DNA of 64,000 nucleotides from Sthenelais limicola. Lineage: Eukaryota; Annelida; Polychaeta; Phyllodocida; Sigalionidae. The DNA is taken from assembly GCA_942159475.1 (NCBI GenBank), contig OW804097.1, forward strand, positions 10,293,172 through 10,357,171, read 5' to 3'. Position numbers and translations under genes: made by a program. Positions 23,053 through 34,984 of this stretch are shown here, one piece after another. Each line of letters begins with the position of its first letter. Position 1 is the first letter of the stretch. The notes under the pieces were generated by a model. That model did not search any database and was not told the DNA's origin. It was given only the letters and a program-made list of their open reading frames with translations.

Positions 23053-23461
23053 ATGATCGGTTTTAGGAAAATGAGTCATAAGTCGCAAAATATCGATTTT
23101 GAGATATCACCATATTTGAACAGAGGAGGTCAAGCTTATTCCAACGATAGTAAACACTATGACACCTAATAAGTGTTTCTGTATTTTAAGTTTGATATTT
23201 TTATTTTTGAAAAAATTAGTTGGCAATGTTTCTGCATGGGTAATTACAAGTAAAGTAACTAAATATAATCCATACAAAGGCCTTCAAAACGCAAGGATAT
23301 ATTTGATACAATGCCCCGAAATTTGATACATGGAATTATATGACTATAAGTCTTAAACCCGCTGAAAATCAGAACATTTGAATAAGGAGATCTTGTGAAA
23401 AAAACACTTTGAAAAATATCATTTTTGCGACTTATGACTCATTTTCCTGAAACCCATCACA
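23053..23461 (+). mobile_element. Family B MITE, complete, worn left end
   Basis: Left end TGATCGGTTTTAGG, right end CCTGAAACCCATCACA. Confidence 0.85.
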
Positions 23462-23603
23462 TATGCCTTTCTTCCTGCCGAGCATGCTCTATCATGATTT
23501 TTCTACCAACAACTCTTACTACGGTCTGTTGAATATGACACTAGTTTAGTCCAAATTCCTTCTTCCACACATCACCATCAAATTCATATTGCCGCTACGT
23601 AAT

Positions 23604-24012
23604 TGTGATGTGTTTCAGGAAAATGAGTCATAAGTCGTAAAATTGACATTTTTCCAAGTGTTTCTTTCACAAGATCACATTATTGGAATGTTCTAATTTT
23701 TAGCGAGTTTATCACTTATATCTATATCAATCGATGTATCAAATTTTAGGACAATGTATATAATATATCCTTTCGTTTTAAAGGTCCTCATATGAACTAC
23801 ATTTAGATACTTTAGTGTTTATTAACCCCCAGAAACATTGGAAACTTATTTTTCAAAAACGAAAATATCTAACTTAAAATCTAGAAATACTTATTAGAGT
23901 ATTAGACTGTTTACTATCATTGGAATCGGCTTGATCTCATCTTTTCAAATATAATGGTATCTCAAAATCTATTTTTTGCGACTTATGACTCATTTTCCTG
24001 AAACACGTCACA
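23604..24012 (-). mobile_element. Family B MITE, complete, reverse
   Basis: TGTGATGTGTTTCAGG to CCTGAAACACGTCACA, with AATT/AATT at the two borders (part TIR, part flank). Confidence 0.9.
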
Positions 24013-24329
24013 ATTAGCATAGGCTGCAGTATACCGCTGTTGTAGCTGGTGACCGATTTTGAACTAATACCTAAACTAAAGTAAAGACGATATAGATATA
24101 AATGATTTATAAGTAATGCACCATTTTTTATATAGAAGTTTTAATTTTAATTGCTTTGTCAGATAAACAAAGACGATTGGCATACATTATCTCCAAAATG
24201 CTTGTGTATACTATCGCAATAATCAAATTGATTCAAAATGAAAATCGTCAACATTATGTTCCAGGTTTTCACTTTTTCCTACCAGTATGTGGAACGTGCA
24301 TTCATATGTTTATATTTATAGTCTATCAA

Positions 24330-24362
24330 TTTCTATTCGATTCAATTCAATTCAATTCATTT
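24330..24362. repeat. ATTCA/ATTCG short tandem repeat
   Basis: TTCGATTCAATTCAATTC, several 5-bp steps. Confidence 0.7.
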
Positions 24363-24516
24363 GTTATTCATACAGGAGAGGTTTACACAAAGGAGACCGC
24401 ATCTGAAAGTTAATTCCAGCTCTTCCAGCCGCTTCCTGACTAGTTGGAAGTCATAAAATAAATTTTTGATTTTACATTATTGTGCCAAAAGTAAACTTGA
24501 GGGCTATGTTTCTAAA

Positions 24517-24927
24517 TGTGATGTGTTTCAGGAAAATGAGTCATAAGTCGCAAAATTGATATTTTTCAAAGCGTTTTTTTTCACAAGATCACATTATTGG
24601 AATGTTCTGATTTTTGGGGAGTTTGTCATGTTAAGTACTGTCAATCGATGTATCAAATTTCAGGACAATCTATGCAATATATCTTTTGGTTTTAAAGGTC
24701 CTCATATGGACTACATTTAGTTACTTTACTGTTTATTGACCCCCAGAAATATTGGAAACTATTTTTTTCAAAAACGAAAATTACAAACTTAAAATCTAGA
24801 ACTACTTATTATTTTATTGGACTGTTTACTATCATTGGAATCGGCTTGATCTCATCTTTTCAAATATAATGGTATCTCAAAATCAATTATTTGCGACTTA
24901 TGACTCATTTTCCTGAAACACATCACA
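24517..24927 (-). mobile_element. Family B MITE, complete, reverse
   Basis: TGTGATGTGTTTCAGG to CCTGAAACACATCACA; the best preserved reverse copy and close to the 23604 copy throughout. Confidence 0.92.
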
Positions 24928-25069
24928 GATATCTTAACTAGGAGTGGTTGGTTAAAGGGAGAATTAGTTTATATTAACAAGAACGATTTACATCAGCTTC
25001 TCATCCATCTAGCTAACAGTTGATATGATCTAATACATTTTGATACTTTCATCGGTAGTAGAAACAAAG

Positions 25070-25104
25070 AATAAAATAAAATAAAATAAAATAAAATAAA
25101 ATAA
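25070..25104. repeat. (AAAAT)n microsatellite
   Basis: About seven AATAA-type pentamers in a row. Confidence 0.95.
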
Positions 25105-25156
25105 GGCTGATCTTACCGATCAATAAGTCTTTATTGACAGCATTTTTTTTTTACAT

Positions 25157-25388
25157 GGGTGAGATCGTCAGAAACTGTACAATTCAGCTTCACCAGCCCT
25201 CTCAAATGACCCAAATTTAAGAGAAAGTGACGTTCAAAATACAGTTTAACACATGAAAGGCAATTCTTTATCAACACAATGCCAAAGATACTGTGATATA
25301 ACCATTATTCATATTTTTTCAGTCTAATTTAACAGACGTTATCAAATTTGTAGAGCTGCCGAATGTGTATTTTCTGAAAATCTTACCC
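25157..25388 (+). mobile_element. Family A MITE, GGGTGAGATC type
   Basis: Left end GGGTGAGATCGTCAG, right end CTGAAAATCTTACCC; intermediate between the two end-types. Confidence 0.85.
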
Positions 25389-25950
25389 ACAGAGGACAAT
25401 ATATTCTCAGCATGCGACAAACGTTTATAGATGTCTGTCACGTTTTAGAGTATAAAGAAGTAGGGAAAAATAAAATAGCAATGTAAGAATTAAATATTTC
25501 AATTTCTAGCATTTTGGTGACATCTATGACACTGCAGTCAACATATTCCCTAATACCAGTTATGTATGCACCATGAGAGCTATATGTTCGCCAAGGGCAA
25601 AAGATGTATGTTTGTTGATCAGCAGAACAAATAAAAACAGAAATGAAATAATAGAGTATCAATTTTTGTGATTTAATTCCTACCTACAAAACAGGCCCAG
25701 TAGCCTGGAACCATTGTGCCCCTTCTTTCTTCTTTCAATGTTTTTTTTATACCACTGGTACTTAAAGTAGACTAATGGAAGCATTTAAATCTAAATTTGC
25801 TAGTAAATTGATCAACTACTATCACTATCACTGAGCTGGGTTGGGCTCGCAGAGCTGTTTTGATTGCTAATAATCAAAGCAAGCAAACGTATCTCAATAA
25901 AGTAACCGTAAAGGTATTTCCTTCTCATTTTTGAAAGGCTGTAATATATT
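25389..25950. other. Non-coding DNA
   Basis: No gene recognised on either strand. Confidence 0.5.
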
Positions 25951-26271
25951 ATCTGTTTTAAGAAAATGAGTCATAAGTCGCAAAATATGGATTTTGAGAT
26001 ACCATTACAAAGAGGAGATCAAAGTGATTCCAATGTTAGTAAACACTAGGTCACTTGATTAGTATTTCAATATTTTAAGTTTGATATTTTCATTTCAAAA
26101 CACAAGGGTATATTTAACACAATGTCCTGAACTTTGGTACATGGATTTATATGACTATAAGTGCTAAACCCTCTAAGGATCAGAACATTTCAATAAAGAG
26201 ATCTAGTGGAAAAAACACTTAGAAAATATCAATTTTGCGACTTATGACTCATTTTCCTGGAACACATCACA
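25951..26271 (+). mobile_element. Family B MITE, internally deleted
   Basis: Left ATCTGTTTTAAG, right CCTGGAACACATCACA; about 90 bp are missing after GATATTTTCATTT. Confidence 0.82.
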
Positions 26272-27273
26272 TATATTCACATTGTGGACAAGCATCTTTT
26301 TTGTATACAACAATTGTAAATGTATTGGCCTGAAATCAAAATCAAAATCAAATAAATATCATCCCAGTATGAATCTAATCTTTTAAAGGAAAGAAGATAA
26401 GATAAGCAGTTGAGTCAACTAGTTGAGTTTAGGTCAAGAACCATCCATATATCACCTGATGTGGGCGTGCATTCACTCAACTGATTTTCTACTGATCAGA
26501 TCGTGACAAGTTACACTCAGGTTTGTATGTTATATTTTATTATCAAAACACACATATTTTACGCTAGAACTGGGAAGCTTGTATATAGACACCTAGTATA
26601 GGGATCACATTAAGGGCCAGGCTTAAACCAAGTGTGTTTTCTCTGGCTCTCAGCCCTGGCTGGAGTCAAGGGGAACATTGTATAAGTTAATTAATACAGT
26701 TGAGGCATGTACTTGTACCAATGTGTTGCTGGGATAAACATTCCTGTAGACATAGCATTGTGGGCGATGAATATTCAATCTATCTATCCCTCCATAGACT
26801 TAGCATTGTGGGTGATGAATATTCACTCTTTACATCACCCCATTTACAGGTGTATATAGATCATGGTGAACATTTATAACTGTCTTTTGATTATCATTGA
26901 TGTGGGCGGAGAAACTGAGAGTACTGTCAATGGAAGTATCTAGGCATCGGTGCCTATCCCTATCTGCTAGATTAAATATTAGAAGATCTGCTAAATTTAG
27001 CAGATTTGTTCATATTCCCCAACGACCCTATAAGCAAAGTTGGCATTCTCAAGAAATGGATTTTCTACAAGTTTTCTTTCAATAGATCTTTGCTGTGTGG
27101 TTATGCCTCATAATTAATGTTTCTATGCTATCAGATTCTATGTTCTGAACAAATACCTACTGGTACCTTCTTTTCCATAGCGACAAAATGGCGGCACGGT
27201 GCCAGTAGAGCCTGCTGGTTGTGCGCACCACTAATGTTCTGGATTATGCTAGTTCAAGAAGGGAGTGCTAACA
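26272..27273. other. Non-coding DNA with a short direct repeat
   Basis: CATAGCATTGTGGGCGATGAA at about 26751 and TTAGCATTGTGGGTGATGAA at about 26800 form a 48-bp direct repeat. No supported gene; the 62-residue frame at 26897 has no recognisable domain. Confidence 0.5.
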
Positions 27274-27508
27274 GGGTCAGTTCTCCAGTAAATGTACAAT
27301 TGGCAGCTGTATACAATCAGTAAATTCTGCTAAATTAGGCTGCAATTTGGTCAATACTGGGTATATTCAAGTATATTTGGCATTGCATTGATTCTAGCAA
27401 TCTGTTTGGTTAGGTTGAACTGTATTTTGAACTTTATTTCCGTCTGAAATTTGGGTTATTTGAGCGGATTTGTGAAAGTGAATTGAACAATTTCTGGTGA
27501 CTTCACCC
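27274..27508 (-). mobile_element. Family A MITE, reverse, AACA duplication
   Basis: GGGTCAGTTCTCCAG to TGGTGACTTCACCC, the GGGTGAAG end-type seen in reverse. AACA lies directly on both sides. Confidence 0.9.
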
Positions 27509-28482
27509 AACAATAGCCAGGCTACAACAATGCGTTGGGTATGTGCAGATTTACAGTCGTACTATACTGGAATATTATTACAGGGATATTAATTGCATTC
27601 ATGACCTTTCTAATGAGGCATAGTAGATTGTTGTAGCACATCAGGAGGTATTATCGTGCAGTGAATATATGAGTGTAGGGCTTTATGGGGAGAACAAAAA
27701 CTGACATATCCAAGGTCAACAAGTTTGAGGACTTATGTTTGGTGCGCCATCCTTGAATATAGGTATTCATAAGTATTCAGTTGAAGTGAGATTTGGAACA
27801 CGTATTAGGAAATGCTACGGCTATAACATAGCAAAACATCAGTTGATTCCATTGATAAACTTTTAATTTAGGCTTATTCCAGTTTCAGTCCATGCTACAT
27901 ATAAAGGTACCCAGTAGTAGGGCTTATTATCATTATGCTATTGTGGACTTGAGAATTGCTTTATTTTATTCCTTAATATCCCTTCCACTATTCCATTTAT
28001 TTCCACCGTCATACAAATTGTTCCAATTCTTAACTTTATTAATTTATCTCAGTACAAGGAACACAATTAGCCAAATATCAGATAATTTAGTCCACTTTTT
28101 GATCGGAAATAAATTATTATACATTAACAGGATTTCCTGTTCCATATCCATGGACATGTTGTGGTGTTTGATATAATTCTGCCATGATTACCCCTCGCTC
28201 CCACCTGCCCACACACAAGAATGTATGCATAATGATATTAGAGTCATTACAGTTGACTAGCAGTATGTTCCATTTTCTCCCCATGAATTCATATAAATTT
28301 CACTTTTAAGAATTTCTTCAAACAGCAAAATGGACAATGTAGGAGACGTTAAAAACTAATTTATTGAACACAAAGATTCTTGAGTTAGGCCTTGATTTAT
28401 TTATGAAAAGAACCTTCTGAGAACCTTTATTCAGAAGAGTAGTAGAATGTTGAAGAGCTTATTTAATAGGGGATGTTGTTTA
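27509..28482. other. Non-coding DNA
   Basis: No gene or repeat border recognised; the 94-residue frame at 27892 has no family resemblance. Confidence 0.5.
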
Positions 28483-28588
28483 TATGATGTGTTTCAGGAA
28501 AATGAGTCATAAGTCGCAGAAAAAAGATTTTGAGATACTATTATGTGTGAAAAGATGAGATCAAGCCGATTCCAATGATAGTAAATTA
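28483..28588 (+). mobile_element. Family B MITE, 5' fragment
   Basis: TGATGTGTTTCAGGAAAATG through CCGATTCCAATGATAG, then unrelated DNA. Confidence 0.82.
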
Positions 28589-29183
28589 TTCTTTAAATTA
28601 AATTTATTTCTTTGATTAATTTATTTAGTTATCACTTTTTTAACAATTCTATGACGATTATTAAAGTGGCTAAGACCCGAATGTTGACTTTCTGTCACTT
28701 TTAAATGTAATTGCGGATTTCCATGACTTACATAGGTATGATCATTTGGGTGGATTATCAAAGTTATGTATTCATTAGATTATTTGATATTTGCAAATAT
28801 AGTTTGAGTGGAGTGGATTTGCTGGGTCCATTCAAATCAGAATGAAGCAGCTCGTAGCTGCCAACTCACTGTGGTGGAGGGTTTGGTACCAGATAGGAGT
28901 CAGTCTGCTACCCACTGCACTTACTCCAGTCCATCCCCATTAGCGTGACCCAGAAACTATTTATAGTACACACTTAGGTCAGCAACTGTCTGCCCTCTTG
29001 GACAGTTTACAGGTGCCAGCGCCGACCTGAGAAACTGAGTTTTAAATCCTTAAATCCTCCAAATCCTCTTTTTCCTAGCATTAATCCTTCAGGGTATTGA
29101 TTACTGACATAATCATCTGGCACATATCAGAAATTGAAGGGAACTTTCAAAAAATTGGGAGTCAGTTTAAGATGTTAGTTAAT
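28589..29183. other. Non-coding DNA
   Basis: Nothing recognisable. Confidence 0.5.
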
Positions 29184-29285
29184 TGTGATGTGTTTCAGGA
29201 AAATGCGTCATAAGTCGCAAAAAATAGATTTTGAGATACCATTATATTTGAAAAGATGAGATCAAGCCGATTCCTATGATAGTAA

Positions 29286-31166
29286 CCCGACGGGCAAATG
29301 AGCGCGATTCTACGCGATTTTTAATGCGCAATCATTTTTTCATAGTTCTGTGATGAGCGTGGACGCTTTTCACGCAATAATTATTGCGCAATGATCACGA
29401 GATTGTCACGCTAAGTGTATAACGCAATATTAGTGCAAAAGTTAGTGAATTCTTTGAGCTTTGAGCATGAACTTTGAGCGTGATATTTGAGGGGTATCAT
29501 TATTCCCTACAGATAGAATACCGAGAATTTATACCAAGGTATGTTACCATGTGTTTGCATGGTAAAACATCAATTATATGTATCGAGGTGGGTAAATATC
29601 GTATTTATACCAAGGGGTCCGGTGGTTATTGGTAGTTGAACTGATGTGAGGTTGGAAATAAAACCCTTGTGTTATGGTTTTAATGATTTTATTCCACAAG
29701 CTTTCGGGCTGGTTTGCCCTTCTTCAGGTGATTAGGTATACATACAGGTATGCTTAAGTGTAAAAAGATGTAGTGACAGGTATGGTGATTTACATGGTTC
29801 TGTCCGCACAGAATGTCATGGGTGGTTTCTGGCCGCAGTGAATGTATCAACATCAATTAATTCATCATTATTTCCATCCTGTTAGACAGCCGTAATGCCA
29901 AGCAGCACCCCTCGAAGGGTTATTCCAGTATACCTTGGTGGACCAGTCTACTTACTTGAGCTAATGAAGTATGCAACGATGGGGGGTGTTTTTATCAAAA
30001 CATTTTTCCACATCAAAAAACTAAATTAAACAGATAAACTATTGAGGTATGTCACTTATAAAATACATGTACATGATGTGGAATATCTATAGTGGTATAA
30101 ATGCCACACAAATGTATTAGCTGCACTTTTATTGTTAGAGAAATTGTAAATACACCCCAGTTACCAGTTGCGCCACCTGCTGATAATGAAATAATGAGTA
30201 TTTAGATGCGATTTTAAATGCGCATTATAAACGCAATTTAGATCACACCCAAAAATAGTTTCTACACATGCACACATTTTTGTTATTCTCAAAATACATA
30301 ATAATATGGGAACCATACTTTCGAAGATCTCATGCCAGAATCTCCGCTGCTATTGCAACAAAAGTGCTTTTTCAGGCTAGAAAATAAGTAATTATTATGG
30401 AATTTGAATATAATACACAGACGCATTTAGAAAATATATTCTTTCAGCTGAGGAAAAATGGCCCCCCTCATTGCACGCCCAGCAACGGTGCTATACTATA
30501 CTGTATATATACTAGTACAACTTTGTAATGTTGCATTTCACCAGGACAAAATCCAAGAAAATGAAGCCACAAGATATTGCCATGCCTGACGATCACAGTC
30601 ACCTGGGGTAGTGTGTAGGGGTTTCTATAAGTGTGGGTGTTAGGGAGGGGGTGTCAAATGTGCGACAGTGAGTAAGTGTGAATGCCAGCTGAGTATGACT
30701 GTCTATGAGGTATTTGTGGTTTCGAGCATTGTGTTTTGTCACAATATGGTACTTATTACATCTTGGTTTGTTACATTAACTAGTTCCAGTGAGGCTGACA
30801 ATGGAATTCATTTGATTTATATAATGAGATGCGATTTTGAATGCGCATTATATGCGCAATTGAGATCACACCCATAGGCCTATTATTTACTTTTGAAGAA
30901 AACATGCATTTGCAGATAAAATTGGTTAAGTAACATATGTTTGATACAAAATTAAATGAATATGAATGAAAACTTGTTCTAACACAAGTGTGAGACAACC
31001 AACAACATGGAAGGAAATAGACGCAATGGATTTCACATAATGGTTGCTAATGGGATGTCCATTTCACTGTGATTCAAAGCTATAAGTATCACACTTCACA
31101 GGTTTGCGGCCAATCACAAAATGATTGCAGTGCTATCACATTCAATTGCACTCAGTGCCTGTCGGG
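29286..31166. mobile_element. Nested TIR element, 1.88 kb, no transposase
   Basis: Ends CCCGACGGGCAAATGAGC and, read inward from the right, CCCGACAGGCACTGAG; inner TIR similarity continues through GCGATT/GCAATT. A likely 2-bp AA duplication flanks it. The interior holds a direct repeat of GATGCGATTTT with ATGCGCATTATA and CGCAATT at about 30205 and 30827, plus another AATGCGCAAT near the left end. No ORF with a transposase motif, so it is probably non-autonomous. Confidence 0.82.
29692..29728 (-). other. Hammerhead-like CTGAAGA-stem-GAAA motif
   Basis: Read on the minus strand: CACCTGAAGAA, then GGGC / GCCC as a stem, then GAAAGCTTGTGG. The halves match the CUGANGA and GAAA core strands of a hammerhead ribozyme apart from one extra A before the stem. 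I could not assign stem III or the cleavage site. Confidence 0.35.
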
Positions 31167-31478
31167 AAACAGTCTAATAATCTAATAAGTATTTCTAGAT
31201 TTCAACTTTGATATTTTCATTTTTGAAAAAAAAATAGTTTCCAATATTTCTTTGGGGCAATAAACAGTAAAGTGACTGAATGTAGTCCATATTAGGACCT
31301 TTAAAACGAAAGGATATATTGCATACATTGTCCTGAAATTTGATACATCAATTGATATAACTATAAGTGATACACTCTCCAAAAATCAGAACATTCCAAT
31401 AAGGTGATCTTGTAAAATAAACACTTTGAAAAATACCATTTGTACGACTTGTGACACATTTCCATGAAACACATAACA

Positions 31479-32297
31479 TATATGGACTAATGTGCCGAGT
31501 GAAATAGTCTGAAGAAAGATAGTCTGAAGAGATGGTATAGTATTCTCTGAAAGAAACATTGAACATTACTGGAATCACTTAGACAAGGGATTTGAAGAAA
31601 TATAAAAGATCTGTGTTATATGCCTCTTTCATCTATAACCTATGCAAACGATCTTGTATGACAAAACAACACTTAATAGATTATATATGAAGGATTTGGC
31701 AAGAGATAGATTGATGAATTATATATAGCTGTGTGTTTATTTGACAAAAGGTTGTCTTGGCTGACTCATATTTGTAATATGCTGTTTTTTTGCATGTGAT
31801 AGAAAGGTTAAACAATGGATCCTTTAGGATGAGATAGATAGATAATCTGTGCTTTATTTGTAAGGCGCATATCGGTTGATTATAGATCATTGTTGTACTT
31901 AGTGAGGTTAAAGTCTAAAATACTGATCTGTTTCTGATTGTTATATGTTTGGGAGGCAATGTATGAATATATTGGCTCAGTCGATATACGTCCTTTCTAA
32001 TGATTTAAATGTACAATGGCCTGAATTGCAATAAAACGAATATCTAAGGGTATATTTTCAATAAATCCCATATATAAGGAGAACAATTTCAGGGCTTGGA
32101 CGAGTAAGATATGAAGCACCTATGCTTGCAATTTCTTCTAAATTCAATGACCTTTCAAGAAAAAACCTATTTGGAACCTGTTTCCGAGAATCAACTATAC
32201 ATTTCTGCCATTAGGTGATACCTCTGCAATAGGTGTCAAATTTCGCCCCCTTTTTATCGTGATAAATAAAGGTTGTTTTTTGTTCGTTTTTTCTATA
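31479..32297. other. Non-coding DNA
   Basis: No gene or repeat border recognised. Confidence 0.5.
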
Positions 32298-32705
32298 TGT
32301 GATGTGTTTTAAGAAAATGAGTCACAAGTCGCAAAAAATGGATTTTGAGATATTATCATATTTGAAAAGATGTGATCAAGCTGACTCTAAAGATGATAAA
32401 CAGTAGGGCATCTAATACATATTTCTATATTTTAAGTTTGATATCTTTATTTTTGAAAAAAAAATTGCATTATTTCTGGGTGGAGAAGTACTAGTCAAGT
32501 AGATAAATATACTCTATAAGATGACCTTAGAAATGCAATGATATATTTAATACACAGTCTTGGAATTTGGTACATGTATTCATACGACTTTCAATGGTAC
32601 ATAACCTAAAGATAAGATCATTCCTACAGAGAGATCTTCTAAATAAAACACTTTGAAAAATATCAATTTTGCGACTTATGACTCATTTTCCTGGAATACA
32701 TCACA
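32298..32705 (+). mobile_element. Family B MITE, complete
   Basis: TGTGATGTGTTTTAAG to CCTGGAATACATCACA, flanked by TA-rich sequence. Confidence 0.88.
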
Positions 32706-33121
32706 TATTTGAACTATGACCCATGTTGACAGTGGTTTCTCCCAGGGCTGATGCTCAAGGTGCTGCAAGGTCTGTATTCATGTGACTTCACTTTTACACT
32801 TGCAGAATAGTCTTTGGCTCCTTCACTCATTCTACCAGCTTCATCAACTCTGCAGTAATACTAGACTAGAGGATGGCTGAGAGCGGGTTAGTAAACATTA
32901 CATTATTTATAATTAGTGGCAAAATTGTGCACAAAAGAGCCAAATAATATTCAGGATTTGCTGAGGAAAAGGGGAAATTATGTCCTGACAAATTCTAAAG
33001 GAATTTCAGCCCGTCGCCAAGCGTCAGGTGAGGAGTACAGGGAGAATTTCCCCCATACTCCTAAAGCAATGAGTGGCCGAATTGTAGGACTACACACCAG
33101 TCCTACTGGTGTTGGACATCT
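32706..33121. other. Non-coding DNA
   Basis: A 84-residue frame (32916-33170) runs into the following MITE and shows no domain; not supported as a gene. Confidence 0.45.
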
Positions 33122-33356
33122 GGGTAAAGTCGCCAGAAAATGTACAATTGGCCTTCACCAATCCTTTTAAATAACCCAAATTTCAGACAAAAATAAAGTT
33201 TAAAATACAGTTCAACCTAACCAAACAGATTGCTAGAATCAATGCAATGCCGAATATACTCAAATTTACCTAATATTGACCAAATTGTAGCCTAATTTAG
33301 CAGAATTTACTAAATGTGTACAGCCGCCAATTGTACATTTTCTGAAAATCTTACCC
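33122..33356 (+). mobile_element. Family A MITE, GGGTGAAG type
   Basis: GGGTAAAGTCGCCAG to CTGAAAATCTTACCC. Confidence 0.88.
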
Positions 33357-33559
33357 ATATGCTTCCAGGCCGACTGCTTACATCAACAAAAATAACAAAC
33401 AATATTTAATGCTCAAAACTGCCAGCTCATGGCTTTCAACTGGTAGTAGAGTCAATCTAAGCTCAAAAATAGGCCTACCCCAAAAAAATTGCAACAAAAC
33501 GTTTTATGATTGTTTCTTGTACTTCAAAATGTGCTGAACAACATATCAAAAGTAGAAGA

Positions 33560-34060
33560 AAATCGGTCCACGGGAAAGTACAAAAAAACGCAAAAACAAA
33601 ATGGCTGCCACTTCCAATTTTAGTAACCATAATTCAAGGTAAAATCAACATAGAATATCATATCTCAGCTCCTAATCGTACTATAACCATGTGTAATACC
33701 TGTTTTTGTATGTTTTAGGGGGTGAGGAATCTATTTCTGTAATAATTATTCTGTTAGAAGGTCATTTCCAAGGTCAAAATCCAATATGGCCGTCAAATGG
33801 AAACATGATTTCTTTTATCTCAACAGGTATTGGCCAATATTATATCTCAGCAGCTACAACACCATATAAAATCATTTTTCTTAGTTTTTAATGCATGAGG
33901 ATACCATTTCGGAATCATCTTTCTGTTTCAAGGTCATTTCCAGGTCATAAATCCAATATGGCCGACGCCTCAAAATGAAAATGTCATATCTCAGCTCCAA
34001 TTAGCCCAAGATGGATGTGTAATACTATTTTCTTTAGGTTTTAAGGTACAGAGAATCCAT
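33560..34060 (+). repeat. Internal repeats in the left arm
   Basis: The blocks ATATCTCAGCT, TTTTAGG/TTTTAAGG, GAATCYATTTCTG and CAAGGTCA followed by CCAATATGGCCG recur two to three times, so the left arm is longer and internally duplicated compared with the right. Confidence 0.7.
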
Positions 34061-34119
34061 TTCTGAAGCTATTTTCAAGATCAAAACATATTTTATGAAC
34101 TTAGGCCTTTAATTTAAAT

Positions 34120-34938
34120 GAAAACTACCTAACCAACAGGCAACAACAGACAATAGTAAACAGGATAGCATCCAAACAAGTTCAAATTAAATGTGGTGTC
34201 CCACAAGGCACAACTTTAGGCCCTATCTTATTTATCCTTTATATTAATGACATGATAGAAGTAGTGAGACACAGTGAAATCCAACTATTTGCAGATGACA
34301 CAGTTTTGTACTGTACTAATGACAAAGCAGCCCACAACAGCTGCAGCAAGATCTTGCCTCAGTGAGCACCTGGCGTAACGACAACAAAATAGTCATAAAC
34401 ACCAAGCAAACTAAATACAGTCTACAGCAGTAAAAGGAAAAATACCAACCATAACCATGGGCTATTTAAGCTCAATAACCAATTGCTGGAGCAGGTGCAA
34501 TCTTACAAATATCTTGGAATCAACCTTGACAACAAATTAGACTTTCACACACATTTAGGTAACCTGATAAAAAATGTTAATAAAAGAACCTATACATTAA
34601 AAAGGAACAGGAAAATGATGACACGAAAAGCTGGAAAACTCATCTACAAATCGGCCATTCTCTCAGTAATTGACTATGGGCACTGTTTTTACCAAAGTAG
34701 CGGTATAACAAAATTAAACAAACTACAAGTACTGCAAAATCAAGCCATCAGAACAATCTTTAACCTGAATCGAAGAACTAATACAACTCAATATGAACAA
34801 AACCTAAGACTGACTCCATTAATCAAATGAAGAGAACACCACCTGTTACAATTATTCAAATCAACTCTCTTTCGAAACCCTGATGATATGAAGCAAAACC
34901 TCCATACAAATCTTCAGTACAATTTCTCCCAATGATTG
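34120..34938 (+). pseudogene. LINE reverse-transcriptase relic
   Basis: Conceptual translation shows VPQGTTLGPILFILYINDM, then LFADDTVLY, the reverse-transcriptase signature in which FADD is the catalytic motif. A frameshift follows. From 34483 there is a 115-residue frame with YKYLGINLD, LIYKSAILSVIDYG and LNKLQVLQNQAIRTIF, typical of the region after the RT core in Jockey/CR1-like LINEs. Endonuclease and most of RT are missing. It lies inside the 4-kb inverted-repeat element, so it is probably a later 5'-truncated insertion. Confidence 0.85.
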
Positions 34939-34984
34939 ACAAGAATCCAGCGATAAAAGCTGTATCTTGTCCACCCTAGATTAC

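Larger units (their letters stand above)
29184..31478 (+). mobile_element. Family B MITE split by a 1.88-kb insertion
   Basis: The left part 29184-29285 runs TGTGATGTGTTTCAGG to CCTATGATAGTAA; the right part resumes at 31167 with AAACAGTCTAATAATC and ends CATGAAACACATAACA. Joined, the parts match an ordinary family B copy, so the insertion is the younger event. Confidence 0.88.
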
